From JAMQKA01 sp031569985 (GTDB lineage: Bacteria; Bacteroidota; Rhodothermia; Balneolales; Balneolaceae): 64,000 nt of DNA. Shown in pieces: positions 44,625 through 53,915 of the stretch. Location: contig NZ_JAMQKA010000001.1 in the NCBI RefSeq assembly GCF_031569985.1, positions 124,001 to 188,000 of the forward strand, written 5' to 3'. Under the pieces are notes generated by a model. That model saw nothing but the letters and a program-made list of their open reading frames with translations. It made no database searches and was not told the origin of the DNA. Numbering within the stretch: position 1 is the first letter of the stretch; each line of letters begins with the position of its first letter. A program made the translations under genes and the position numbers.

Positions 44625-44964
44625 ATAGTAGTGAGGAAAAATGAACACCGCTATTAGAAATTATCTCAAATAGAACAACAAGGAGACTTCATCGATATGA
44701 GGTATCCATTTTTTTAGCGATCAAATCCGCCGGTAGTCGGACTAAAGAAATGAATCAAAAAAATCGCCGCCGGAGTAAATTGTCGCTGTGTTCGCTCTGC
44801 CTCCGCTAAAACCATTTAAACTCGATCCGAAAAACACGGATCTCAGACAAAAATGGTTTCTATACGCTTCGCAACGCTCTCTTTTCCAGCGAAATTTACG
44901 TTAGGGCGGTAAGAATGGCTTTTACCTTATGACTTTTTAACTTTAGGACCTTAGACCTTTGTCC
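44625..44964 (+). repeat. Long dispersed repeat, copy A
   Basis: The core 44716-44957 matches the reverse complement of 54943-55177 over most of its length: ATCAAATCCGCCGGTAGTCG, GGAGTAAATTGTCGCTG, AAAACCATTTAAACTCG, CCAGCGAAATTTAC, AGGGCGGTAAG and TTTTACCTTATGACT occur in the same order. Internal inverted pairs (AGTAAATT-GTCGCTG with CAGCGAAATTTACT-like; AAACCA with TGGTTT) suggest a long stem. Outer AGTAGTGAGG is also shared. It has no coding capacity. Confidence 0.8.
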
Positions 44965-44969
44965 AACAA

Positions 44970-45000
44970 CTCAACACCTCAACACCTCAACACCTCAACG
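44970..45000 (+). repeat. 8-bp tandem repeat CTCAACAC
   Basis: Three exact units of CTCAACAC and a partial fourth, starting at 44970, 44978, 44986 and 44994. Length variation would be a possible polymorphic marker. Confidence 0.8.
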
Positions 45001-45016
45001 TTTCAACAACATTCAG

Positions 45017-45110
45017 ATGGTAACCGCAGAGAAACGCTAAGGCAACACAAAGAACCACAAAGGTTTCTCTTTGGGTAACTCTGTGCTTTCTCAGGGCCAC
45101 TCTGGGTTAT
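45017..45110. repeat. CACAGAG-type hairpin element, copy 1
   Basis: A purine-rich left half (GCAGAGAAACGC, CACAAAGAACCACAAAG) can pair with the right half (CTTTGGGTAACTCTGTGCTTTCTC). A relative lies at 56204-56291. The words recur at about 10-12-base spacing. Confidence 0.55.
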
Positions 45111-45280
45111 AATTATTCCAAATCCTGGATACTATCTTCGACTTCCGATCTTCATTTTCTTCCAAAGATAATTTCTCCAGGCGCTAACAGGGTATTTTGT
45201 TACCAATAATTTGCATAAACTATGGCATAAATAGATTCACAGGCTTGTTCTTGGATTAAGTGGACAGCCTTTATACTCGA

Positions 45281-47611
45281 ATGATAAATGAGAGAATGTA
45301 CCGGTACCTTCCACTTATAATAATCGCTGTTATGGAGTGTAGCTCACTTTATGCGCAGACAGTGCACATCGACAGCCTTAAATCCGAACTTAAGAATGTA
45401 AGCGGTATCCCGGCGGTGGAAATACTCTCCGAGCTGACGGAGGCGCTTCAACGAGATCACCCAGCGGAAGCGATAAGCTATGCAGAAGAGGCCCTCTCAA
45501 TCCTGAGAAATACTCCCAATACCGACCTGGAAGTTGATATCCTCTTCCATAAAGCATGGGCGCACTACGCTCGTAATGAATATGACTCGGTATGGGTCCA
45601 CGCCAACCTTATTACAAAACTTGCCAATACTGCGAAACGCGACGAGTACCTGGTACGTGCTCTTCTGCTTGAGGCACGTATCCTTCGTTATAATGGAGCA
45701 TACGCTGACGGGATCGCTCTTTTGGACAGTGCCATCGCCTTGAACATTGAGGCGAACAATTTTCTGCAACCACTCATTTTAAATGAAATGGGATCCATAT
45801 TGCGGCGACAGGGGAAAACCGAAGAAGCCCTGGACTATCACAGCCGGGCCCTGGAAATCATGAAACAGCTAAACGACCACGAGGGACTTGCGACGACACT
45901 AGGATATATCGGAATTATCCATGATGTAAGGGGACATTATGCTGAGGCGCTCCGTGCTCACCAGCAGGCCCTGGAGCTGCGAGAAAGCCTGGGTGATAAG
46001 AAAGGGGCGGCAGCATCACTTACCAATATCGGCATTGTCTACCAAAAAGTCGGAAAGTATGAGGAGGCACTTGATTTCTATGACCGCTCGCTGGTCGTTT
46101 GGAATGAGCTGGAAATGCCGGATCAGATCGCCTCCACATTGAATAATACAGGTGCTGTTTATGAACTACTGCAAAATTATGAAGAGGCTCTGAAATATTA
46201 TCAGAAAGCGCTGGCCATTTGGAAAGAACGCGGTAATTCCTACAGCATCTCAATTGCCCTGAGTAATGTCGGGTCGGTCCAGATGTATCTTGGGGATTAT
46301 ATCTCTGCCCTCGAATATCAAAACGAAGCCTTACACAACCGGGAAACGCTCGGGGATAAGTATGGCGTAGCCAATACGCTGCTCGACATATCAGAAGTGT
46401 ATCTTGAAAAAGGGGAACCAGACTCTGCCCTGGTGGCGGCTGAACACAGTTTGGCGCTTTCGGAAGAGATTGGGAGCTGGTCCCTAATCCGGGATACCTA
46501 TGAAATGCTGTATACCATTTATGAAAGTAACGGGGATTACGAAAACGCTCTCACGCACTACCGAAATTTCAGGATGGCACAAGATTCGATCTTTAACTCT
46601 GAGAGCCAATCGGTGATTGCAGAGTTGCAGGAGCAATACCGCACGCGGCAGCAGCAACAGCGCATTGAACTGTTACAGCAGACGCAAGAGGTGCAAACCC
46701 TGTGGCTGGCTGTCCTTGTTGGAGGCATCCTGCTGGTGAGCGTGATACTGATCCTCCTCTACAACCGATTCAAGTTGAAACAACGGGCACACGATGCCCT
46801 GCAGCAGGTGCATCAAACGGAAATCGAAAAAGCGACATTACGCACCGAGGCCGCCGAGGCGATGTCGAACTACCTGCAGGCCGAAAATGAACGGCAAACC
46901 CAGGAGCTGGAAGCGGCCCGAAACCTGCAACTCTCTCTGCTGCCTTCCGAGATACCACAAACGTCGATTGCCACAATTTCGGCTTATATGCAGACGGCAG
47001 CTGAAGTGGGTGGCGATTACTATGACTTTTTTAAGAGTGATGACGGCACACTGACAATTATTATCGGTGACGCCACCGGTCACGGCACGAAGGCCGGCAC
47101 CCTGGTTACAGCAACAAAGAGCTTGTTTACCCTGCTGGCTAATGAGGATAACCTGATCTCCATTTTACAGCGATGCTCCGAGGCTATTAAAAAAATGAAC
47201 TTGCCCAAGCTCTATATGGCCCTGGGGCTTATCAGGCTGAAGGGCAACAAAGCTGAGCTTGTAGGTGCCGGCATGCCTCCCGCCCTGCTGTACCATGCCA
47301 ACGAAAACACCATTGAGCAGATACCGCTTAAAGGGATGCCGTTGGGTAGCGTCTCCGATTATCCGTACCGGCAAACCACTGTAGAAATTGCGAAAGACGA
47401 TATCCTGCTTCTGGCCACCGACGGACTCCCGGAACTGGTAAATGAGCTTGGCCAAATGTTTGGCTACGACCGGATGCCTGAGGTGCTGGCTGAAATAACA
47501 GATGAAACCCCGGACAAGATCATTGATCATTTCCGGCAGCAGGCAAAAAAATGGCTGAACGGTGGGCTCCAAGATGACGATATGACGTTCGTGGCATTAA
47601 AAATAAATTAG
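45281..47611 (+). CDS. Secreted-TPR membrane protein with SpoIIE PP2C phosphatase
   Basis: About 776 residues from ATG 45281; GTG 45260 and ATG 45296 are alternatives and none has a strong ribosome-binding site. A signal peptide ends at YAQ, and about eight TPR repeats (roughly residues 40-460; for example EALDYHSRALEIMKQL and EALKYYQKALAIWKERG) are extracytoplasmic. One TM helix (about 475-497), a coiled coil, and a C-terminal SpoIIE-type PP2C domain (AAEVGGDYYDFF, GDATGHGTKAGTLV, LATDGLPEL) follow. RsbU/SpoIIE proteins dephosphorylate STAS antagonists to free sigma factors; no STAS or anti-sigma gene is nearby, so the target is elsewhere. Confidence 0.9.
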   Translation: MINERMYRYLPLIIIAVMECSSLYAQTVHIDSLKSELKNVSGIPAVEILSELTEALQRDHPAEAISYAEEALSILRNTPNTDLEVDILFHKAWAHYARNEYDSVWVHANLITKLANTAKRDEYLVRALLLEARILRYNGAYADGIALLDSAIALNIEANNFLQPLILNEMGSILRRQGKTEEALDYHSRALEIMKQLNDHEGLATTLGYIGIIHDVRGHYAEALRAHQQALELRESLGDKKGAAASLTNIGIVYQKVGKYEEALDFYDRSLVVWNELEMPDQIASTLNNTGAVYELLQNYEEALKYYQKALAIWKERGNSYSISIALSNVGSVQMYLGDYISALEYQNEALHNRETLGDKYGVANTLLDISEVYLEKGEPDSALVAAEHSLALSEEIGSWSLIRDTYEMLYTIYESNGDYENALTHYRNFRMAQDSIFNSESQSVIAELQEQYRTRQQQQRIELLQQTQEVQTLWLAVLVGGILLVSVILILLYNRFKLKQRAHDALQQVHQTEIEKATLRTEAAEAMSNYLQAENERQTQELEAARNLQLSLLPSEIPQTSIATISAYMQTAAEVGGDYYDFFKSDDGTLTIIIGDATGHGTKAGTLVTATKSLFTLLANEDNLISILQRCSEAIKKMNLPKLYMALGLIRLKGNKAELVGAGMPPALLYHANENTIEQIPLKGMPLGSVSDYPYRQTTVEIAKDDILLLATDGLPELVNELGQMFGYDRMPEVLAEITDETPDKIIDHFRQQAKKWLNGGLQDDDMTFVALKIN

Positions 47612-48032
47612 CGTCAACTCGATATAAAAACTTGTCTAAAAGAGGGATTCAGCGACCATCGGGACCCCGACAGTTGTCTGGGAGGCAGTCTCCCGATTAG
47701 ATAAATAAAAAACGAAGATCGCCACGTCGACTTCATCGTGGAGCCAACAGGTATCACCAAAGCCTCCTCGCGATGACAGTTATTATTTTGAGTTAGTCTT
47801 AACTCAAGTTATTGCAGATTATAGCATGATAACTCAACTGCTCAAAGTGTTAGGACCTAACCTATTTTCTCCGCACAAAGTCCGTTCCTTCTGCCCCACA
47901 TTTTATCTCTCCAGATTACTTTAAAATTTTGTGAACAGAGGAGTTAAGAGAATTAATAAACATTAGAGTTTTTTAATAATAAACAGTATTCTTTCAGTAG
48001 GGAACTGAAAGATAAAAACAATCAATTCGACG
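47612..48032. other. Intergenic region with two dispersed repeats
   Basis: These 421 bases hold no gene. The stretch 47705-47790 (GATCGCCACGTCGACTTC ... CCTCGCGATGACAG) resembles a widespread hairpin-forming repeat. A 35-base sequence at 47818-47852 is repeated at 51786-51820. The AT-rich end should hold the promoter of the MASE1-like kinase. Confidence 0.5.
47818..47852 (+). repeat. 35-base dispersed repeat, copy 1
   Basis: ATTATAGC, ATAACTCAA, GCTCAA and TGTTA appear here and at 51786-51820 in identical order and spacing, with six differences in 35 positions. Confidence 0.7.
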
Positions 48033-49655
48033 TTGACCTCTCGGGACTATCAAAAAAGCGACACATACACCTGGCAACCACTGCCATTAGACTACCTGCT
48101 GGCAAATAATTCGACTTTCAGCCTGCGGGTGCTAGCGATAGTGGGCCTTTGGATATTGGCGATTGCCGGTGCACTGGCAGCAACCATTTCACTATTGCCA
48201 GACACCCGAATGGTAATCGGGGATGAAAGCACGGAAGTGATCAATTTCTTCCTGTTCAATCCCGCCCTGATTATAGGACTTTTGCTTTTTTACTGGTTTG
48301 GCTTTGAGTGGGGATTTATACCGGTATTTTTGAGCTCTTTTATTATTGCATTTCACTCCAACATGGAATGGACGTGGGCGCTGCTGTTTGGAATTGCTTT
48401 TGTTTTGGGCATGGCCATACTGGCCCTGGCATATCAAAGCTTTAAAATTCCCTACAGCCTCCGGAGTCTCAAGAGTCTTGCATTCTTTATCTCGGTTTCT
48501 TTCATAGCAGCGGTCAGCAGTTCCCTGGGCTCTTTTATATGGAGCCTGTCCCATCAACTGAGCGCACTGGACACGTTAACCATCTGGAAAGGATGGTGGA
48601 GCGGTAGTTTCCTGCAATCGGTCCTTTTCATCGGCCCGCTTTTGTTCTTTTTCACCCCGCTGATGGAACACGTGAAGCACCAGTGGTTCGAAATACCGGA
48701 ACAGCAACCGGTTTCATTGAAATGGGTGTATGGAGCTGTAATTTCTGTTACTGTTGTGCTGGTCATCTTTATTTTATCCGGTAAAATCCTGGGTGAGCTG
48801 CGTGTCGAAGAGGTCATGACGGCCACCAGCAACATCACCCTTGTCTCAGTGATGGGAGCGCTCGAATCCTTTGAAATTATCTCGTGGATTTCAATGGGAC
48901 TTATTATCGTCACGGGATACGGCGCCATCCACCTTATAAGCGGATGGAACCGCAACCTGAACAAGGAAGTGGACAAGCGGACAGCAGAACTCAACGAGAG
49001 CCAGGAAAAACTTAAAAATTCGTTGGAGGAAAAGGAGTTTCTGCTGAAAGAAATCCATCACCGCGTAAAAAACAACCTGGCGCTGGTGGGTGCCCTGCTT
49101 GAGCTGCAGGAGATGACAAGTGATGCCGATCAAAATCCTGAACTGCTGCGGACCTCGCGCTCCCGGATAAAATCGATGGCTCTGGCATATGAAGCACTGT
49201 ATCAGAATGAAGATTTCTCCAATATCAGCATCAGTGAATTTATACAGCGAATCGCCAACCTCACGCACTCCTCGTTTGCCCCTCCCGGCAACTGCATTGA
49301 ACTCAACTTCAACCTTGAAGATGCCCGGCTGGATATGAAGCGCTCTATCTCACTTGGATTGCTGCTAAATGAGGTATTAATCAATGCCTACAAACACGCC
49401 TTCAAGGGACAGGAGCAGGGCGAAATCCTTATTGAAAGCAGCATCACCGATGGGCAAATGACCTTAAATATATGCGATGACGGTGTCGGTCTGCCAGATA
49501 GTTCAGCCGCTTCCTCTAGATCCCTGGGGATGAAGCTGATTAAAAAAATGGCCAAGCAGATTGCGGCTGACCTTGATATTTCCAGTAGCTCGCAGGGCAC
49601 CACCTACTCCCTGACATTTGAGACAGAGGAGGTACAAGAAGTCTGTCGGACTTAG
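48033..49655 (+). CDS. Membrane histidine kinase with MASE1-like sensor, HisKA_2 type
   Basis: A 540-residue kinase with eight or so N-terminal TM helices (about residues 33-300) resembling MASE1 (IWKGWWSGSFLQSVLFIGPLL, about residues 182-202). A coiled coil leads to HisKA_2 with H342 in KEIHHRVKNNLALVG, and an ATPase domain (LLLNEVLINAYKHAF, CDDGVGLP). The only full-length start is TTG 48033; no in-frame ATG occurs before the second TM segment, and the upstream ribosome-binding site is weak. No regulator is adjacent. Confidence 0.87.
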   Translation: MTSRDYQKSDTYTWQPLPLDYLLANNSTFSLRVLAIVGLWILAIAGALAATISLLPDTRMVIGDESTEVINFFLFNPALIIGLLLFYWFGFEWGFIPVFLSSFIIAFHSNMEWTWALLFGIAFVLGMAILALAYQSFKIPYSLRSLKSLAFFISVSFIAAVSSSLGSFIWSLSHQLSALDTLTIWKGWWSGSFLQSVLFIGPLLFFFTPLMEHVKHQWFEIPEQQPVSLKWVYGAVISVTVVLVIFILSGKILGELRVEEVMTATSNITLVSVMGALESFEIISWISMGLIIVTGYGAIHLISGWNRNLNKEVDKRTAELNESQEKLKNSLEEKEFLLKEIHHRVKNNLALVGALLELQEMTSDADQNPELLRTSRSRIKSMALAYEALYQNEDFSNISISEFIQRIANLTHSSFAPPGNCIELNFNLEDARLDMKRSISLGLLLNEVLINAYKHAFKGQEQGEILIESSITDGQMTLNICDDGVGLPDSSAASSRSLGMKLIKKMAKQIAADLDISSSSQGTTYSLTFETEEVQEVCRT

Positions 49656-49835
49656 GAAATTATAACGAAAAATTGTCAGTTTGAGACAGATTCCGAGGTC
49701 TTTTGCGGCGAATAGCGGCCTATTTAAGGAAAAAGAGCTCGAAATCTGGTCTGCCGGCTGGCGGACGGCTTTGCAGTAGGTTTAGCTAAGTCCGACAGAC
49801 TCCTAGCCCGGATTTCTCACCAAGAAGTTTGTTCC

Positions 49836-50963
49836 TCAGCAAGTCAGATCTCTCCGATAAGTTCTTCGCCTTTTATGCTGCTCGTTCTCATAACTGTTCC
49901 ACAGGGCCTGGATCGCTTTGTTGTCCTCCAGCTCGGGATTTGTCTCCACCTCTTTGATACCGCGCCGGTTGAACATCTCATTCATCTCTTTAAAAATGAT
50001 CGAGGTCAGCCCTTTGTTTTGGTATTCCGGCTTGATCCCGATGAGGTAAAAAGCTGCTCGCTGATGAAAAAAGCGAGCCCAAAGAAGATGCAGCCAACCC
50101 AATGGAAAAAGGCGACCATTGGCACGCTGCAGTGCCTTGGTAAATGAAGGCATGGTGATGGCAAAAGCCACGATCTCGCCCTCGCTGTTGGCCACGCAGT
50201 TGATGAAATCGGGGTGCAGGTAGCGAAAATACTTTTGTTTGTAGTAAGCAATCTGCTCCGGACCGATCGGCACGTAGGTGCTGAGTCCGCTGTAGGTCTG
50301 GTTAATGAGCTCAAAGATTTTATCCACATGCTCCAGGATTTCGTGCTTATTGTTGAACCGGATCACCTGCAGATCATAGCGATTCAGGATAAGGTTTGAA
50401 AACCGTTCTACTTTCTCTGAAGGACCTTCTTCCGGAATTTTAATTTTAAACTCTACCCATTCCTTTTCGGCAGCAAATCCCAGTTCCTCAAAATGCTGGT
50501 GATAATACGGCAGCGAGTACCAAGTGATCATGGTGTTAAGCTCCTCAAAGCCTTCAACCAGCATACCGGCCTTGTCCATGTTAGAAAACCCGACCGGACC
50601 TTCCATAAATTTCAGGCCATGCTGCCGACCCACCTTCTCCACTTCCGCAATCAGGGCCTCTGTCACCTCCAGATCGTCGATGGCATCGTACCAGCCAAAC
50701 CGGATTTTGGGCTTGTTTTGCTCGTTCACTTCCAGCCAGTTTATGATGGCTGCTATACGACCTACCGGCCTGCCATCACGATAAGCCATAAAAAAATGAG
50801 CATCGGCATTGCTAAACACCGGGTTTTTCTTGCGGTCAAATGTTTCCAGTTCTTCCCTGATAATCGGGGGTGCCCAATAGGGATTATTATTTAGGAGCTT
50901 AAAGGGAAACTCAACAAATTTTCGAAGCCCCGACTCCGAGGTCATCTCTTTAATTTCGATCAT
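49836..50963 (-). CDS. GNAT-superfamily protein, 375 aa
   Basis: A 375-residue protein of a two-domain GNAT-like family common in Bacteroidota. The N-terminal half has FPFKLLNNNPYWAPP (residues 19-33) and MAYRDGRPVGRIAAIIN (about 65-81). The C-terminal half has the acyl-CoA pyrophosphate loop PEYQNKGLTS (about 316-325), followed by the typical end E-x-x-x-x-A-x-x-x-W-x-x-Y-x-x-x-x-H-K-R-R-x-T-Y. The acceptor substrate is unknown. The upstream 72-base gap to the next gene suggests independent or loosely coupled expression. Confidence 0.82.
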   Translation of the reverse strand: MIEIKEMTSESGLRKFVEFPFKLLNNNPYWAPPIIREELETFDRKKNPVFSNADAHFFMAYRDGRPVGRIAAIINWLEVNEQNKPKIRFGWYDAIDDLEVTEALIAEVEKVGRQHGLKFMEGPVGFSNMDKAGMLVEGFEELNTMITWYSLPYYHQHFEELGFAAEKEWVEFKIKIPEEGPSEKVERFSNLILNRYDLQVIRFNNKHEILEHVDKIFELINQTYSGLSTYVPIGPEQIAYYKQKYFRYLHPDFINCVANSEGEIVAFAITMPSFTKALQRANGRLFPLGWLHLLWARFFHQRAAFYLIGIKPEYQNKGLTSIIFKEMNEMFNRRGIKEVETNPELEDNKAIQALWNSYENEQHKRRRTYRRDLTC

Positions 50964-51026
50964 AAGTTATTGTACACTCGTTGATAACAAATAGGACAAC
51001 TCAAGACATTGCCTGTGAATTAAGTA

Positions 51027-51677
51027 TTATTGTTTTGTAACCGATACTTCCCTTACGGCCTCCGGTATCGATTGTTCTCCGGAAACCAAATCTAACTGCA
51101 GGCCAGCCGTTTCGGGCGTCTCAAGCACTTCGGCCAGCACGGCAGCCACATCAGCGCGTGGGATCTCGCCTCGTTCAAGCTCCTGTGCCAGCGACACTTT
51201 GCCCGTGCCTTCTTGGTCCGTTAGCCGCCCGGGCTTAATAATTGTATAATCCAAGCCGCTGTTGCGTAGCGCTTCGTCAGCTTCTTCCTTGGCTTGCAGG
51301 TAGGTTCGGAAAACCTCGTTTCCCCGCGGGGTATCGGTCCCCATGGCACTTATCATCACGTAACGATTGATACCATTTTTCTTTGCCGCATTAATCAGCT
51401 TAATTGCCCCGTCACGATCTACAGTCCACTTCCGTGCAACTCCACTGCCCGGCCCCGCACCTGCAGCAAACAGGACAGCGTCGACATTCCCAACGGCTTC
51501 AGAAATATCCGCGGTTTCTTCAATATCGCAGATCACCGGCTCGGCACCAACTTCGCGCAGATCCTCAGCTTGTTCCTCTTTCCGGATAATACCTCGTACC
51601 TCGTGCCCTTTCGCTTTCAAAATAGGATGAAGCAGCATTGCTATGCTACCGTGACCACCAACAATCGTAATTTTCAT
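51027..51677 (-). CDS. NAD(P)-binding protein, atypical SDR (SDR_a5/YwnB-like)
   Basis: A 216-residue Rossmann protein with nucleotide motif GGHGSIAMLL (residues 7-16), the D-I-E-E acid loop (about 51-54), FAAGAGPGSGVARKWTVDRDGA and YTIIKPGRLTDQEGTG. It lacks the full YxxxK of classical SDRs, as usual in this atypical branch, whose members are NAD(P)H-binding or flavin reductase-like proteins. The role here is unknown. The upstream sequence contains a long perfect hairpin at 51734-51773. Confidence 0.87.
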   Translation of the reverse strand: MKITIVGGHGSIAMLLHPILKAKGHEVRGIIRKEEQAEDLREVGAEPVICDIEETADISEAVGNVDAVLFAAGAGPGSGVARKWTVDRDGAIKLINAAKKNGINRYVMISAMGTDTPRGNEVFRTYLQAKEEADEALRNSGLDYTIIKPGRLTDQEGTGKVSLAQELERGEIPRADVAAVLAEVLETPETAGLQLDLVSGEQSIPEAVREVSVTKQ

Positions 51678-51733
51678 AACAGTTTACTTTTAAATAGTCA
51701 TTACAATTAATGCGTTGAGTGATTTAGGATTAT

Positions 51734-51773
51734 CTCTCAGACATCCTGCACCCCGATGCAGGATGTCTGAGAG
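51734..51773. repeat. Long perfect hairpin (17-bp stem)
   Basis: CTCTCAGACATCCTGCA (51734-51750), loop CCCCGA, then the exact complement to 51773. It lies between the glycosyltransferase stop and the SDR-like start, both on the reverse strand. No T-run follows on either strand, so it is not a standard terminator; an RNA-stability or operator role, or a mobile repeat, are open. Confidence 0.75.
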
Positions 51774-51785
51774 GTTCTATTGTAA

Positions 51786-51820
51786 ATTATAGCTTCATAA
51801 CTCAATCGCTCAACATGTTA
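51786..51820 (+). repeat. 35-base dispersed repeat, copy 2
   Basis: Same orientation as copy 1 at 47818-47852, in the gap downstream of the glycosyltransferase gene. Confidence 0.7.
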
Positions 51821-51863
51821 CAATTAATCTTGTCACCTAAAATCGGCCTATAACATCAGTCTT

Positions 51864-53117
51864 TCAAGATGACTTAGAACGATTCTTTTCCTCTATCCAT
51901 TTCGACATATACCGGGTGCTGGCCATGGTGTGGTGCATCAGCATATGACCGGTAAAGTTTTGCAGCCTATGGCTCTCCAGGTTACGACCCATACTCTTCA
52001 CTCGTTCGATTAAGTCCAACTCAAAATCATCTTTCTGAAAGCGACTGTTGACAATATCAATACCCTGCTGTTGCGATTTTTCCCAGCTGGTTTTGTCAGA
52101 GTACAAATGCACAGCTTCTGCCGAAATTTCAACAGGGTTGTTCACAACGACGGCATTCCACTCCAAATCGCCATTTATTCCCTCAGCCCCGATACTCGTT
52201 GTTATGCACGGTGTCCCGCTCTGCATCGCTTCCACCAACTTTCCCTTGAGTCCGGCCCCGAATCGCAGCGGCGCCAGGCAAACACGACCTTTGCCCAGGA
52301 TCTCTTTCGCATCTTCCGCTCGGCCCTCAATATAAAATCCTTCTCCTGGCATGTGCAGGTCTGTTACTTTTTGGGATGGATACGCCCCGTAGATATGCAG
52401 TTCCGCTGCCGGCAATTCCTTTCGAATCAGCGGCCAGATTTTTTCTTTCAGGTATCGCACCGAATCCCAGTTGGGCGGATGCCGAAAATTGCCAATGGTG
52501 ACGAAATGTTTCCGCTCTTCAAATGAGGGCCATCGTTCAGTGGTTTTCTCATCAATAGTATCCATCAGGAACGGCAGGTAGTGCAGCAGCGATTTATCAA
52601 CACCGAAAAGATCGGTCAGCAGCTCCATTTCATATTCGGAGATCATCAGCGTAAGATCGCATCGATAAATACTTGCGATTTCTCTGTTGGCGACATCAGA
52701 AGCGAGCAGATCGCGATCTGAAAAATCACTGCCCTGTTTAACCGCTTCATGGCGGGTGCGGCGCAGACAGTGCAGGTCTTCCGTATCCAGGATGCGAAGG
52801 GCATCGGGCGCATGCTCGGCAACCCGCCACCCGAACTGCTCCTCCACCACGAAACGGTCAAACATCACGATATCCGGCTGCAATTCTTGTATGAAGCTAT
52901 CAAAAGTAGAGCGGTTGATTTCGACTGCCTCCGTTTTAATCCCCCGTGTTTCTAGGTCTGCCATATGCTCACTCTCTGCAGAAGAACTGGCAAATGTGAT
53001 CTCCCACCCGGCATCCTGAAAGATGGAGATCAGCTGCATCATACGGGTGCCCGCAGCAGAGGAGCTGGGCTCCGGCCACACATATCCAATGATCAGTATT
53101 GTTGGAGTTTCTTCCAT
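51864..53117 (-). CDS. Glycosyltransferase, GT4-like fold
   Basis: A 417-residue GT-B enzyme. The N-terminal half opens ILIIGYVWPEPSSSAAGTRM, typical of GT4-like sugar transferases, and the C-terminal half has FVTIGNFRHPPNWDSV and the donor-binding part CLAPLRFGAGLKGKLVEAMQSGTP...TTSIGAEGI, with the E-x-x-x-x-G-x-P-x-x-x-x-x-x-G pattern of nucleotide-sugar binding. Probably a cell-surface glycan enzyme. The substrate is not determinable. No other glycan genes flank it. Confidence 0.88.
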   Translation of the reverse strand: MEETPTILIIGYVWPEPSSSAAGTRMMQLISIFQDAGWEITFASSSAESEHMADLETRGIKTEAVEINRSTFDSFIQELQPDIVMFDRFVVEEQFGWRVAEHAPDALRILDTEDLHCLRRTRHEAVKQGSDFSDRDLLASDVANREIASIYRCDLTLMISEYEMELLTDLFGVDKSLLHYLPFLMDTIDEKTTERWPSFEERKHFVTIGNFRHPPNWDSVRYLKEKIWPLIRKELPAAELHIYGAYPSQKVTDLHMPGEGFYIEGRAEDAKEILGKGRVCLAPLRFGAGLKGKLVEAMQSGTPCITTSIGAEGINGDLEWNAVVVNNPVEISAEAVHLYSDKTSWEKSQQQGIDIVNSRFQKDDFELDLIERVKSMGRNLESHRLQNFTGHMLMHHTMASTRYMSKWIEEKNRSKSS

Positions 53118-53573
53118 TATTCTCGGGCAATTATTTTGGTGGATAAATCGATTCCAAACTTAAGGTTTTAACATGATATTGTAAGGTATTTCCCGGAAAA
53201 GAATGTAGTTGTACTTAAGGACCAGGAAGGTATCACAATCTGTCGCTTGCCCTACAAAACCGTGCAGGACAGCACGTATCCTGGTATGGGATCAATGCTA
53301 TCCTGGTGTCGGATACGTGGCATCCTGCAATAGGATACATGGCATCCCGCAGTAGGATACGTGGCATCCCGTGGTGGGATAAGGCACATCCGATGAATTC
53401 ACGCCTCACGAAAAAAGACAGGTGACAAAAGCAAAGCTCCGGAAGAAAAGTAATAAATTGATATCGTTATACAGAAAGGGACTGGTTACTATTCCTTAAT
53501 AAAGTGTCACGTTGTATATTATTGGAACGCCAAAAACGTTATTCTTTACAAATTCTCAACAAATTTTGGAATC
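53118..53573. other. Divergent region between glycosyltransferase and thioredoxin, with 22-bp array
   Basis: These 456 bases hold no gene. The region contains the five-unit array 53277-53391. Near the thioredoxin start, TTGTATATTATTGG (about 53513-53526) resembles a Bacteroidota -7 element but is not conclusive. Confidence 0.5.
53277..53391 (+). repeat. Tandem array, five units of exactly 22 bp plus partial
   Basis: Units start at 53277, 53299, 53321, 53343 and 53365 with a partial at 53387. Consensus: (T/C)ATCC(T/C)G, then N-N-N-T-N, then GGATA and a G-T-G-G-like tail. ATCCT can pair with AGGAT inside each unit, giving a small hairpin per unit. Units abut, so it is not a CRISPR. Confidence 0.82.
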
Positions 53574-53891
53574 ATGGAGACGAAGAAAAAATCGAGCAAA
53601 TTTATGGAGCTCATCAACGGGGATACGCCGGTACTGGTTGATTTTTACGCCGACTGGTGCGGCCCTTGTAAAATGATGAAGCCGATTCTCAAAGATCTAA
53701 AGAAGAGGCTGGGTGATAAAGTGACGATCATCAAGGTTGATGTGGATTCCAACCAGCAGGCAGCCATGAAGTATCAAATTCGGGGTGTACCCACGTTAAT
53801 CCTGTTTAAAAATGGAGAAATCAAATGGCGACAGTCGGGTGTTGTGCAGGCAGCACCGTTGGAAAAGATTATTAATAATCACCTGAATTGA
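53574..53891 (+). CDS. trxA: Thioredoxin
   Basis: A 105-residue cytoplasmic thioredoxin with the redox site W28-C-G-P-C32 in DFYADWCGPCKMMKP, the cis-Pro loop RGVPTLILFKNG and no signal peptide. It should keep protein thiols reduced together with thioredoxin reductase, which is not in the window. Several thioredoxin paralogues are usual, so trxA is a family-level label. It converges with the DUF488 gene after 24 bases. Confidence 0.93.
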   Translation: METKKKSSKFMELINGDTPVLVDFYADWCGPCKMMKPILKDLKKRLGDKVTIIKVDVDSNQQAAMKYQIRGVPTLILFKNGEIKWRQSGVVQAAPLEKIINNHLN

Positions 53892-53915
53892 CAGTCACAG
53901 GTTATTGGGAAACGC

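Larger units (their letters stand above)
44465..45280. other. Divergent intergenic region with long inverted repeat, copy A
   Basis: These 816 bases hold no gene. They contain repeat copy A (44625-44964), an 8-bp tandem array CTCAACAC (44970-45000) and a hairpin-prone CACAGAG-type element (45017-45110). The promoter for the SpoIIE gene is not recognised. Confidence 0.55.

Noticed and set aside
53277..53391. Possible CRISPR array
   Set aside because: Exact 22-bp units follow each other without spacers.
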